DNA of 64,000 bases from Adiantum capillus-veneris (taxonomy: Eukaryota > Streptophyta > Polypodiopsida > Polypodiales > Pteridaceae): positions 83,204,778 through 83,268,777 of the forward strand of contig CM043967.1 in NCBI GenBank assembly GCA_014529385.2, in the 5' to 3' direction. Positions 35,603-47,464 of this stretch are shown one piece after another (the first letter of the stretch is position 1; every line of letters starts with the position of its first letter). Under the pieces are notes generated by a model. That model was not told the DNA's origin, made no database searches, and was given only the letters and a program-made list of their open reading frames with translations. Position numbers and translations under genes: made by a program.

Positions 35603-36556
35603 TGTTGAGCGGAGCACCACATCTATACATTTTTTCTCACACTCAGTTTTTGTAAACACTTATTGTAATAAATGTCTTTCTGACATTTCATTTTTTTTAT
35701 AAGCCGATTCATTGTAATTAGCGGGACTCAATTGAGTTTCCAGCTTGTATTCCCCAAGTAGTTTCACCTGCTTATGTAATCAGATTAGAGATTTTTTCAC
35801 ACCTCCAAGGATGAGGTATAAGAGCCAATTTTCGTAAACCTAAGGAAACAATTTTTGAATCATTAATCAAGGTGAGTTTTTGAGCGCCGTGACTGTGTCT
35901 GAGAGAGAGTGTGTGTGTGAGAGAGAGTCTATCCTCTTGCTATGCGAGCTACGGAGCCGCCATTGGAGAAGTGACACCGCCATTGTGTTAGCAACGGCGA
36001 GAGCTACGCATCGATACCAAGCGTGCACGCATTCGGCTTCTACGTGAGGTGAGCTCCCACGAGCTTCTATGTGAGTTTTCTCGCTACCTGTGTGTCGGAA
36101 TTAAGCGTGCCATATATCTATAGAACCGCAGCGAGTAGAGCTACACATTAGTACCATCGGAGTCGAGATTTGGTCACCTGTATTTTTCGGCCTGTCTTCA
36201 TACACATTTACCGTATGGAGTGGTTACAGGTTGAGATTGTATTGTAGATTCATAGGGTATTGTCTTTACCTAGTGTAGAGACCCCCGTTTGAGTTTGAGG
36301 CTGATTGGATGACTCTAGATCATGTTTCGGATAGCATTCGTTCGTAGTACGGATTTCAGTCACTTGCGTATTTGAGAACTTAGATTTGATTTCCTTGGTA
36401 GTGATTTTCGTTAGAAGGTGGAGTAGGTGATTTGACACTCATCTATTTGTTTCCATGCGCCTGCGGGTCAACAAGCTCCGTCCTCGTATGACATTCTTGT
36501 TTGTCGGTTGAGTTCTCCCTATCATAGCCACCTCTAGCGGCGTAACCGCCACAACA
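35603..36556 (+). repeat. LTR1 of element B
   Basis: 954 bp, TGTTGAGCGG to CCACAACA. TATAAGAG at 35817 is the TATA-like element. A (GA)(GT) microsatellite lies at 35905-35927. Confidence 0.92.
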
Positions 36557-36558
36557 TT

Positions 36559-36576
36559 TGGCGCCGTTGCTGGGGA
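36559..36576 (+). other. Primer binding site of element B, first unit
   Basis: TGGCGCCGTTGCTGGGGA, tRNA-Asp type with one transition from the copy in element A. The second unit has the same site at 47467-47484 (TGGCGCCGTTGTCGGGGA). Confidence 0.9.
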
Positions 36577-38084
36577 CGAGATCCCTAAGTAGGTGACCTT
36601 AGACTAATCCTACAAGGTGATTTCTTTTGTTACTTTGTATATTTTAGTTAGAAAGGTCTAGGAGTGGTGGACTCCGAGGATCTTTGAGAGGTACTGGGAA
36701 ACTTGTGGTATTCCTGGGTCTTTCGTGTTTGATAGTTTTGTAGTTTAGATTAGATTGATTTTTGTTGATGATGAGTGGTTGTTGAGATTGAGGTATTTAC
36801 TAGTCCGTGTGTGGCAGTGAATCTCCTTATACTCACAATTGCAAAAACCCATTCTATGATTAGAAGTAGCTTAGGTTCCTAGGACTTGATTTGATCCTGA
36901 TCTAGAGCTATTAATTAGTGATTTATTTGCTTGATGTGTTTGTTTGCATGTTAGATCACTAAACCGTTGATTTGGTAGTGAAACTTGCATAAACAAAGTT
37001 CAGAGAAATTTTCTGAGAGACTGAGTGTTGCTGAGCACTTAGGAGAGCTCTTGGAAGAGTTATGTGTTGAAAAACTGGAATTCTGCAACTTTAGACATCA
37101 TACGCGTATGATGTCTTGGGGGCTAAACAGAGACCAAAACAAAAAATTTAACATTACTAGAGTGTTCAGAAGGGGGGTTTTACCCTAAGATCAAATAAAA
37201 CAAGGGCTTTAACACTTCTAGAAACTCAAAATACCAAGTCAAGAGTGTAAAAAATGCAAAGAATAGGAAAATTTTGATTCAGAGCTTATTTTTGCATTCA
37301 GACTTGATAAAACACTTGAAACTCAAAGATAAACACTTAAGAAAGCCTAAAATTAAAAACTGGCAAAATCTGGAGCAAAAGACATCATACACATATAATG
37401 TCTTTTGGCAGTTGTTGCTGAAGTGACTTTTCAAATTTGACTTGACAACATTGTTACAAACATTGTGAAAAGCTTAAATATTGAATCTTGACCAAAATTG
37501 AGCAAAAAGACATCATACGCATATGATGTCTCTAACCTAATTCTGGGCATATTTTTATAGTTTGCTAACACAGATCCTTTGTATTAGTTGTCTAGAGCTT
37601 GTATTTCAAGTTTCATGTCATTTGGATCACATCTAACCTCAAGTAAGTCAAAAATCGGGAAATTGCCAAGAAAAGCCTAATCTGGCCATAACTTGCACAA
37701 ACAGAGTGCAAATTGAATTTTGTGAGTGGACAGAGTATAAGGATGCTACTGGGAGTGAGCAAAGCAAAAATATCCAAAATCTATGAAAAAAGACATCATA
37801 CGCGTATAATGCCTTTTTGAGCAAATCTGATACAAAATTTTCACTTAAGGTAACAGAAGTCTTCCAACTGACAAAACAAACCATTTGACCAAGTGTCATT
37901 TAGTTTGGATCACTTTTGATCACAGAGAATTGGGATAAACAAACTACCGAGACTGAAAAGTTAGATTCCTCTAGGGGGATTGATGAATTTGAGATCCGGT
38001 AGATATCTCCAGAATAACCAACCGAGAAGACAAAGAGAACAAGCGAGTGTTATATCAACCGAGGAGAGTGTAAACTAAAGTGTA
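36577..38084 (+). other. Leader of element B with palindromes
   Basis: 1.5 kb without a gene. Palindromes occur at 37093-37116, 37380-37403, 37508-37531 and 37791-37814. Each is AGACATCATACG plus its reverse complement, two of them with mismatches. These correspond in position and type to those in element A but with a CCT to CAT change mirrored in the other arm. Confidence 0.85.
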
Positions 38085-41000
38085 GTGCGACCGTTAGAGC
38101 CGATCCTTGAAGGAAGTATTTTCGATCCTTCTTCAGAGGGATCTTACGAGATTTTCACTAAACACTCAGGATACTTGAACTTAAACGAAAGAGAAAACAT
38201 GGCATCAGGACCATCAAACCCTTCAGACACAATGAAGCTATTGTTCATCAAGTATCAGTATGACAACAAGCAAGGTGCCAAGATCTACAAAGATGGTATG
38301 GACCGCTAGAAGATAGACCAAGTGAGTTCAAGGACTTAGTACCTGTGAGCTATAGCGGAGATAGGTACCTAGATGATGAAGGTATCATGTACTTGGTAGT
38401 CCTGAATCCTAACATTGTGGACAAGTGGGGATTGATGGGCACAAAAGCCAAAGTAGATGAGGAACCTGCGAAGAAAGCACCCACAATGAGCTTCCCTAAT
38501 GCTAGGTTAAGGCGAGAAAACGAAACTTTGAGAGTCAACACAGACAACGTCTACGTGGGGTTATACAAGTATAATAACGGAGAGGAAGATCTCTATTATA
38601 GATTCGAGGAACCCTATGTCGATGAGTTGACAGAGCGGAAAAGACTTTATGTCTTCACCTACACAGAGGGATCATAAACGAAAATTATCGCATACGACAA
38701 GTATGGAAGACGATACGCAGCAATCGATAAAAAGGAGTTGGAAGGATATACGTACTTTGGTGGACCACTCCACTATTATTATGTCACTCCAAGCCCACTG
38801 AGACCAGCACCTACAACTGTCATGCCAGACCCGATGGCAACAGGTGGAGAGAGAACTCATGTAACTGAATCTTTCAGTGGAACTCATTATTCTATGCCAA
38901 GCCCCATGGGAACATTACATTCCAGAGAATCAATGGCTACGAATCGAGGTAGTGCAGTTCCATTCCCTACACATACTACGGTAGGTCCGATGTTTGCAGT
39001 AGCACCATCACATAGTAGTAGATTCGTGGCAAGGGAGCCAACTAGAGCAGCCCATGAAGTCCATGACACAAGAGAAAGTTTTAGTCGGGATACAGGAGCA
39101 ATGATATTGGTGGCAGACAATAGACACATGAGACCATCTTAAGTGGCCAAGTGTATGCCGAAGAAGTATAGTGGCTCAAGAGATCCGTATGCACATGTCT
39201 CACTCTTTAAGCAAGTCTTAAGAGCTGAGCAGATAACATATTTCCACACACAATACGAAGGATTTGATCTTACTTTAGAAGGGACGGCATTGACATGGTT
39301 TCAACCACTGAATGGCGGAGGTTTCCATGACATTGACCACTTGCTACAAGAGTTTTCCGAGGAATTTTCAAAAGAGGGATCAAACACAACACGGTATCCC
39401 AAATATATGCTTTCAAACTGAAGGAGCAATAAAAGGTGAAGGAAGCTTCGCTTCGCTTCAAACAATACATAGAGAGATGTCCAGTACGGGAACGACCGCA
39501 AGATGATAGACTATCTGTCCTCTTTATAGAAGGGCTGAGAAATGACACTCTCAAGAAAGACTTGCACTTGAAAGCTTGTACAAGTTTTGAGCAAGTGACC
39601 AGAGAAGCATTGTACTTAGTGGATAATTGTGCGGTTTATGGAGAGGTGACAACAGATACTGATGTCGCATCCAGTAGCTCATCATCCGTAGCTAGGGAGA
39701 CCACCACTAAGAAGAATGTCCAAACAACCACAATGCCGAACATGGAACAAATGATAGAGGATGCTATAAGGAGATTAGCACCATACCCTAAACCAATGCC
39801 AAAACTAACGAAATGGTGTGCGATTGAACAAAAATGGACGAATCACTCAATAGAGGAGTGCTATTACAACAAGGGTTATGTGAAGGAGCGTCAATATGCG
39901 CCTCCAGCTCAAATAGCACAACCTCAGGTACATCCAGTACCTCGATACCCAACGGGAAACATACCAGGACCTATGGGGATAGAAAGACCATAGCCGGTAT
40001 TGGGGCAACAACCACCTTTACCAGGAGCAAGACTAGTGGGCATTAGATATGCACCCACCCTGGAGAATCAGGGGAAAAAGCTTTAGTACTTGTTCCGAGT
40101 TATTACGAAGATTTTGGTGCACTCATGGCTCCTACTGTGTATTACCCACCTGAAGAACCAAAACAACCAGAACCTTGGAGCATGATTGGAAATGTTGGAC
40201 CACCAACAGCCGCACACGCCTTAGATGAAGAGAGGTATAGCTTGGACGCAAGAACACTTATGTTCATAGCTCATGGAGGGTTGTCAGGCCAAAGACCAAC
40301 TTACCCACAAAGGGCAAATCAAGGGACACAAAGACCTGCATTAGGACCCTGTTATAAGTGTGGAGGTGACCATTTGATGAATGTTTGTCCACACACAGAG
40401 ATCATTAGAATAAATGCATATTGCATGGAGTGTGGTGTCACTCACTTCATTGAGGATTGTTCAAAGAATCCCAACAAAGTGCAAAAGCCGACACTGAACA
40501 TGCTAGAGTCGATTCCTACTAGCAGTGGGTCTGAAAATGAAACTCTGATACCAACGCAAGTTGTTACTAGAGCTCAAGCAAAGAAAACCACTAGAGAACC
40601 AGAGAATGGAAAGTCAGAGATTGAATTGGCTAGTCAAGGACGACGAAGCCATAGAAACACATGGAAAGCTAGGAAAGCACGCATGAAACTGAAAAAAGAA
40701 CAGCAAGACGCGATTCTAGCTGAGGAATTAAAACAAACAAAAGATAGATTAGAGAAACTTGAGAGTCAAAACGGAATACGGGAAATGGACTCTGAAAAGT
40801 CGAAACTGAAGAGCGTCAAAGAGACAACGAGCGTGAGCTCAGGGGGATCAGTGTTAGTCGACAAAGTACCCGAACTATTGGATGCACTGATGAGAGCTTA
40901 CGAAGCGAGATTAAAGAGAAACCAAACACAAGTACAACGGTGGTTGACTTATCCAAACGCGGAATTGGAAAAGCAGAGACTCGAAATGTGTCAGAGGATG

Positions 41001-41495
41001 ATCGAGACTGCACAAGCCTTGTTAGAACCACCTAGAGAACCAATGAATTGTGGAGCGGAAAACCCAACTCATCAAGAGACTATCCTCTCACCAGTTGAAA
41101 ATCCTAACACTGCACAAAAGCCTGAAAAAATGCACGGGGATGAATGTATAGTGATGAACACAACAGATTAAGAAATAGAGAGTTTTCATCCTTTGATACA
41201 GAGGTCTTACGAAAGAGATGAGGATTACAGTGAGTTTTGGAAACAAGTGAGAGAGGCAAACTTCGCAAACGAGCTGAGTTGTCAAGCTAATCAGACTAAT
41301 GGGGAAAAGGACATCAGGAATCCTCCCATAGAGGAATTTGAGGCAGGATCTCAAGTGGACTTAGATCTGCATTCTTACTGGGGAGATGGAGGCTCTGTTA
41401 GAACAGTAGAGAGTAAACCTCATTCGTTGAATACCTTACCCTCATACTTAGGAGAATATGAAGCAAAATCTGAGATTAGAGCACTTCCCTCATGA
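38085..41495 (+). pseudogene. Gag of element B (multiple breaks)
   Basis: The N-terminal part at 38198-38677 has VGLYKYNNGEEDLYYRF and LYVFTYTEG, the counterpart of LYRYIDDNEVNLYR and LYVYTYG in element A. The capsid core at 39143-39660 reads KKYSGSRDPYAHVSLFKQV, TALTWFQPL, FSEEFSKEG, SLRFKQYIERCP and EALYLVDNC. The zinc region at about 40350 is CYKCGGDHLMNVC plus YCMECGVTHFIEDC. Then a basic coiled-coil stretch and a linker lead into the protease. Stops or frame changes occur near 38310, 38677, 39142, 39420, 39993 and 41171. No intact gag. Confidence 0.82.
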
Positions 41496-41516
41496 GGAAT
41501 CTCTTCAGAAAAAGTT

Positions 41517-42573
41517 ATGGACTCGCAAGGATTGATAGAGATTTTGTCAACACCAGTGACATGCACTATCACCCTAGCTGAGATTTTGAGACTACGACCA
41601 AACATGTGGCCAATTGTAGGAAAATGCTTAGAGAAATTTGGGATAAAAGACCCAACTGCAAAACTGCAAGAGGGCATATGGGAGCTGAGTAAGCCACAAA
41701 AAAACGCTAAGCCTGTACCTTTGAACAAGGTCGGAGAGTATTGCGAAGGCAAAGAAGGGAATACAACCTTACCGATTGAATTCCAGGGAGTTAACACGAT
41801 GGAAATACTTGACAGCGGGGCTGGGGTAGCCATTGCTATGAAAGAAATCTGGAAAAAATGGGGAAGACCGGCAATAAGAAAAACGAGGTTGAAACTCCAA
41901 CTAGTGGTCGAACATATGGAGAGAAGGCTTTGGGACTATTAGAGAAAGTCGTAGTGACTTCTTGCGGAATTGAGTACGAGCATACCTTTGTCATTGTCGA
42001 CTTTGGCAAGGAGAATAACTATGATATTATACTTGGAAGACTGTTCATGAAATGGTCCAGGATTGGGGTTACAACCACATATACTTGAGACATATGGAAA
42101 CCACTACTCGTGTGAACCTAAAAGACCATAGCTACAAGGATTTGAATCGAACACCAGTTGAAGAGTTTGATTCAGCTACTTTGGCAGGATCAGAGTTTCC
42201 AGCTTGGTTAGGCAAACCCAAAGAGTTATGGATGTGTGGAGCTTCGAACTGTGGAAGTCTGAAGCGTGAAGAATGTGTTTTAGAAAGGGCAATTGAAGAC
42301 GAAACTTATATAGGTGAACCCTTTCCAGAGGATGCACTTGAACCATTAGAATGGACACACATTCTAGCAACCCTAGATGTTTTTTCAATTCAAGATGGTC
42401 CCACAACAAAGTTCTGTGATAAAGATGGATATGATGTGGTTCCGTACTTCATGATGAGAGCTATACTCGAAAAGGAGACTAAAAATATTGATACATCAGT
42501 TTTCGGTTTGAATGCTATTTTACCAATAGAATTTTTAATTCCAACACTGAGAGTAGCTAAGGAATTAGAGTAG
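41517..42573 (+). pseudogene. First retropepsin of element B
   Basis: MEILDSGAGVAIAMKEIW carries the active site and NYDIILGRLFM the second signature. A frameshift falls near 41900. Downstream, LPAWLGKPKELWMCG-like sequence matches element A closely up to about 42480. There element B changes abruptly to integrase-type sequence (GLNAILPIEF) while element A does not. Confidence 0.82.
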
Positions 42574-42948
42574 ATAGGACATGAGCTTTCAGATAGAATA
42601 GACGATCTTGAAAAGCTAGATGAGCTTCGCTTAAAAGCAGTAGCTTCAATCTACGCTCAAAAAAGGCGACAAAAAGAGTTCTTTGATAAGCATGTGCGAA
42701 ATAAAGAGTTTAAGATTGGGGACTTGGTCCTAGTATACACTCTAAAACAGCATGCAAAAAATATTAAAAAGCGAGGGATGGGACCTCTTGTGATTAAAGA
42801 TCTATCACCAAGTGGGGCCGTCAAGCTTGCTACATTAGATGGAGAAGAAATGCCAAACTGGATTAGTGGATGCAGATTGAAGAAGTATCATTTGCCACTA
42901 ACCCAAGAGATGCTTCTCAAAAAACATCAAGATAAGCTGCGACTTTAG
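42490..42948 (+). pseudogene. Integrase C-terminal segment fused behind the protease
   Basis: GLNAILPIEFLIPTLRVAKE, then LDELRLKAVASIYAQKRRQ, FFDKHVRNKEFKIGDLVLVY, KKRGMGPLVIK, SGAVKLATLDGEEM and SGCRLKKYHLPLT. This is the end of a Ty3/gypsy integrase: end of the core, the GD-V-V basic domain and a chromodomain-less tail. RT, RNase H and the integrase catalytic core are absent before it. One in-frame TAG (42570) replaces a probable Trp. It marks an internal pol deletion or a chimeric join. Confidence 0.85.
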
Positions 42949-42996
42949 AAAAAGAAAAAGATTGTTGAGGAAGCGCAAGCGAAAGCAAAAGAAAGA

Positions 42997-44181
42997 ATGG
43001 AGAAAAGAAGACTACTACGTCAGAGACAGCGCAATGAAGGAGCCTTACGAATAAACACAGTCAGTGTTTCTGAAATGGGTGAAGACAAAGTAGAACCCAT
43101 CATTGAGGTCAAAGTGGGCACAAACCAGGTTAAAGCCAGAGCACTATTGGATTCAGGAGCACAAGCTAACCTGCTTTCAGTCAGTTTGTACAAGCAATTG
43201 AAACATGACACTAAGCTGCAAACTACCAAACAGGAGTTGAAGAGTTATTCAGGACACTCAATTAAAGTAATCGGATGCACAGTACTGCACGTATGGATCA
43301 ATCAATATGTGTATCCACATATGTTTTATGTGGTTGAAGACAAAGCTATGCAGCATCTGTTGTTGCTAGGACAACCATGGCAAAAGCAGTACAATGCGAT
43401 GATTAATTGGAGCTCTAATTCAATTAATATCAAATATGAGGAGGAAAGTCAATCAACTCCGTTCTCCAAAGCAATCGTACAGGTACAAGCCGAAGAATCC
43501 AATGACAAGGGTAAACGACCTAAAGAGATTAAGAAGGAGCAATGGCAACCAAAAGCCACTTCTACAAAACAGGAATGCTCCTCAAAGAAGAAATCTCAGA
43601 CATGGGTAAAGAAGACAGAAAATACAAGCTCAGCTCAATCGTGGATAAAGACAGACTCAAAGTTGGTATGGAGGCCAAAGAAGGTTGTGCCAGAGAGAAC
43701 AAAGGTGGAAAACAAAGTCTTCAACACCAGCCAACAGAGTGATTTCAGACAGTCAAATTCAACGAAACAAATTTGGATTCCAAAGAAGTTGATGACATCA
43801 CAAAGCCATAGCAAGGAAATTTGGATTTCAAAGATCAAAAAGCAGAAACTCCCTTTAGTACAATCACCAGAGAATCCTAAGTACTCAAGGACAGAGACAT
43901 CACAACCTAAAGTCAAGCAAATTTGGGTAGCAAAAAAATTGTGGAAAGCACAAGAAAATCGGAAGCAGATTTGGATTATTAAAAAGGATAACAATGTAAA
44001 GAAGAATCCCGATACTAATTCTACTCCAAAAGTGCTACACACAACCCAAATATTGCCCAAAAACCTGACAATCAAACAAAGAGCGGCATTATTGAAAATA
44101 TTGCTATTTCATTGCTCTACAATTGAATTGACCAGGCATGACCACAACAAATACAATGCTTCACCCTCAGACACTTCATAG
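42997..44181 (+). CDS. Second retropepsin with W-x-P-K tail in element B
   Basis: Same frame as the integrase segment after one stop (42946-42948). Residues 22-150 form another aspartic protease: VKARALLDSGAQANLLSVSL (DSGA) and HLLLLGQPWQKQYNAMINW. It is clearly different from the first protease and closer to the DSGA-N class that precedes RT in standard gypsy elements. The tail has about eight tryptophan units (QWQPK, SWIKT, VWRPKK, IWIPKK, IWISK, IWVAKK, IWIIKK). The frame is 394 codons and open. The AAG/GAGA-rich start makes the true first codon uncertain. Confidence 0.8.
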   Translation: MEKRRLLRQRQRNEGALRINTVSVSEMGEDKVEPIIEVKVGTNQVKARALLDSGAQANLLSVSLYKQLKHDTKLQTTKQELKSYSGHSIKVIGCTVLHVWINQYVYPHMFYVVEDKAMQHLLLLGQPWQKQYNAMINWSSNSINIKYEEESQSTPFSKAIVQVQAEESNDKGKRPKEIKKEQWQPKATSTKQECSSKKKSQTWVKKTENTSSAQSWIKTDSKLVWRPKKVVPERTKVENKVFNTSQQSDFRQSNSTKQIWIPKKLMTSQSHSKEIWISKIKKQKLPLVQSPENPKYSRTETSQPKVKQIWVAKKLWKAQENRKQIWIIKKDNNVKKNPDTNSTPKVLHTTQILPKNLTIKQRAALLKILLFHCSTIELTRHDHNKYNASPSDTS

Positions 44182-45290
44182 TCGTCCGGGAGGACTTAGA
44201 TTAGGAGGGGGGGAGGTATACAGGAACTACAAGCAAAAAAAAAAAAAAGATATTACAAGGGCAGTGTCTTACATGATTTCAAATTTTTTATGTTTGATTG
44301 TGGATATTGATAATATCTATGCCCTTATGTACTTTTTTTTGCAATAATAAGAGATCAAATGATGAATTTGAGTCTCTAAGTTTGTAAATACGACGAAATA
44401 TGCGTGTTTTTGGAGCCAAAAAGTGGAAAAAGTGGTAATCCAAGCCGAGAAACCACAAATAAGTGTATATACATATACATAGGGTTACCAGCTAATTATT
44501 GTGTATTTTTGGAAATTTTTGGCTTCAATTTGCTATTTTCCTTTATTTTTTAGGATTTTCTTAATAAAAGTAAAAGAAAAATAAAAAACAGGTGAAACGA
44601 GATCAGAAAAAAGAAAAGAATAGATGGTGATGATCATAATGACAAGGGCAACCCATGGTAAAAATTGGGTACAATTCGGGAAAAGTTACGGAAAGCCCGA
44701 AATGGCAGAATTTTGGCAAAGTGGACAGATTTCTCAAAAACAGGTCAAACGGAGTCCAAATTGAGAAATTTCAAATCCTAAAGTGCATTTCACAATGAGA
44801 TAGGAGCACATGTCAAATTTGGTAACAAGTGATCCGGGAAGTCCAAAGTTAAGTATTTTTTACCTCACTTACAAGCTCATTTGCACTATTACCCACTTGG
44901 AGAGAGCAAAGAGCACATAGGAGCATCCGACCTTCTACGACTGCTACGAGAGCTCAGAGGACTCCAGATATGAGAGGTAGACTCGTTGCCATAAGCTTTT
45001 GATGCTTACCGCTAACTTTTGTCGCAAAAACTAACCAAAACAAAGAAACAAGAGCAGACGGGGAAATGGGTAGAATGCTAGGTAGAGGCACAACCGCCTA
45101 ACCAAACCATGCAAGAACCAATAGGTGGCTTACCCTAGTGTAGAAGATGAGTTCCTAACTCTCAAAGTACGAGAAAGACCAACTGAAAAAACCCTAGGTC
45201 AATAGAGCCTGCAAGCGGCAAACAGGAAAAAGTTGTCGAAACGACACAAAACTTCACAAGAAGCTTAACAACATCGAGGACAAGGCAACC
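44182..45290 (+). other. Non-coding spacer between protease and 3' reading frame of element B
   Basis: AT-rich DNA with short homopolymers and no supported gene. A G-rich purine tract GGAGGGGGGGAGG at 44203-44215 resembles a polypurine tract and may be a remnant of an older 3' end. Confidence 0.5.
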
Positions 45291-46397
45291 ATGGAGTATC
45301 TCCAGGTTTGGACCACCAAAAGTGGGTCAAAACAACCGATTCGGCATCAGACACACAAAGCGTCATTTTGGCATAACGGCCAAAATGGACGACCGATTGC
45401 CATGAAACTAATAAAAGATACAGAGGTTCAACAAGAAGAAACAGGCGGGGCAGTTGTGGAGCTACCAGAGACTGGGGAAGCCACAACTAGTGAAGATCCA
45501 GCTCCATCACAAGAAGAGACCACAACATTAAGACCTACCAAGGAGGAGGAAAACAGATTGCACAAGCAGATAAAGCAGGCAATAGAGGAGAGTGCAAAGG
45601 GAGCCATGGAGTGGGAAAGAAGACTCCTGTTCTCCATCGGACTTCAAGGATTGGATACTAAGGTGCTGCAAGAACAGTGGATGCAACCTACATTGCCCCT
45701 TCCTCTACTACAATTTGAAGTGCCGAAAACAAAGAAAAGGTTAGAAGAGGAGCAGTATGTCGCGCTATACGAAGGCGACATCACAAAAGAGGAGGAATCA
45801 AAGAAGATAGTAGACTCTTAGCCGAGATGGAGGAAAGGGTGGTTGACAAAGTACCCAACCTACCTAATCTATTTGGTGGAGGCACCCAAGGAAGTTAGAG
45901 AAGATGCAACATTCTGTCCAGTGCCACGAGTCAGGAGTTGGCAAGAACATGGCAGAATCACAGGAAAGAAGCCAAATTGGCTTAATTACCCCAGGATGCC
46001 AGGACCGAAGGTGGGAGAGAGAATAAGTAAGGACTACATGGTGAAAACCCTAACGGGCACCATTAAGCTCTTTACTGGCTCTCCTGACCTTTTGTGTCAA
46101 ATGCTCAAAAAGATTTGCAGAACATTATTGGCTTGCATTGAAGTGTTCGCACCGGATAAAGCTACCAGCTCAACATTGTTGTCAATGGCCTACACAGTGA
46201 CATATATGATGTATGATCTAGCCTTGCACCCATCTCCAAAAGTATTACACCTCTTTTATCAGAGAATCATGTTTATGCCGAGCTTCCACATGCAGGCCTT
46301 TGAGGAGGCATTCTACACTGGTTTCTTTACTCATGAAAGTAAGATATTCAGCCCTACATTGACCATTGGAAACCTGAGATACGAGTCACATCTTTAG
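45291..46397 (+). pseudogene. 3' reading frame of element B, unknown product
   Basis: One frame of about 368 codons starting MEYLQVWTTK, interrupted only by TAG at 45819. It has a Glu/Thr-rich linker, a charged helical stretch (KEEENRLHKQIKQAIEESAK) and a C-terminal half with hydrophobic segments (TLLSMAYTVTYMMYDLAL). It occupies the place of an extra or env-like gene before the 3' LTR. No signal peptide or clear membrane anchor seen, and no family recognised. Confidence 0.5.
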
Positions 46398-46459
46398 ATG
46401 CTGAAATCGACGGGACTCCACTAAAGACAAAGCAAGGATGTTATGTCAGGGACGACATG

Positions 46460-46476
46460 AACGCAGAGGGGGGGAG
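46460..46476 (+). other. Polypurine tract before LTR2
   Basis: GCAGAGGGGGGGAG ending immediately before the LTR2 start. The tract before LTR3 is GCAGAGGGGGAGAG at 48634-48647. Confidence 0.8.
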
Positions 46477-47464
46477 TGTTGAGCGGAGGACCACATCTAT
46501 ACATTTTTGCTCACACTCATGTTTTTGTAAACACTTATTTTAATAAATGTCTTTCCGACATTTCATTTTTTTAATGGAGCCGATTCATTGTAATTACCGG
46601 GACTCAATTGAGTTTCGAGCTTGTATTCCCCAAGTAGTTCCACCTGCTTATGTAATCAGATTAGAGATGTTTTCACACCTCCAAGGCTGAGGTATAAGAG
46701 GACAATTTTTGTAAACCTAAGGAAACAATTTTGAATCATTAATCAAGGTGAGTTTTTGAGCGTCGTGACTGTGTCTGAGAGAGAGTGAGAGAGAGAGAGA
46801 GAGTATATCCTCTTGCTACGCGAGCTACAGAGCCACCATTAGAGAAGCGACACCGCCATTGTGTTAGCAACGGAGAGAGCTACACACCGATACCAAGCGT
46901 GTGCGCATTTGGCTTCTACACGAGGTGAGCTCCAACGAGTTTCTATGTGAGTTTTCTCCCTACCTGTGTGTCGGAATTGAGCGTGCCATATATCTATAGA
47001 ACCGCAACAAGTAGAGCTACACATATATCTATAGAACCGCAACAAGTAGAGCTACACATTAGTACCATCGGAGTCAAGATTCGGTCACCTGTATTTTTCG
47101 GTCTCTCTTCATACGCTGTTACTGCACGGAGTGGTTACAGGTTGAGATTGTATTGTAGATTCATAGGGTATTGTCCTTATCTAGTGTAGAGACCCCCCTT
47201 TGAGTTTGAGGCTGATTCGATGACTCTAGATCATGTTTAGGATAGCATTTGTTCGTAGTACGGATTTCAATCACTTGTGTATTTAAGAACTTAGATTTGA
47301 TTTCCTTGGTAGTGATTGTCATTAGAAGGTCGAGTAGGTGATTTGAAACTCATCTATTTGTTTCCATGCACCTGCGGGTGAAGCTCTGTCCTCGTCTGAC
47401 ATTCTTGTTTGCCGGTTGAGTTCTCGCTATCATAGCCACCGCTAGCGGTGTAACCGCCACAACA
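46477..47464 (+). repeat. LTR2 of element B (shared middle LTR)
   Basis: 988 bp. Longer than LTR1 because of a GA expansion (46776-46803) and a 35-bp tandem duplication at about 46988-47057 (ATATCTATAGAACCGCAACA appears twice), which is not in LTR1 or LTR3. Confidence 0.92.

Noticed and set aside
45291-46397. Envelope gene in element B
   Set aside because: Position fits, but no signal peptide, fusion-type segment or clear C-terminal membrane anchor is visible, so left as unknown.
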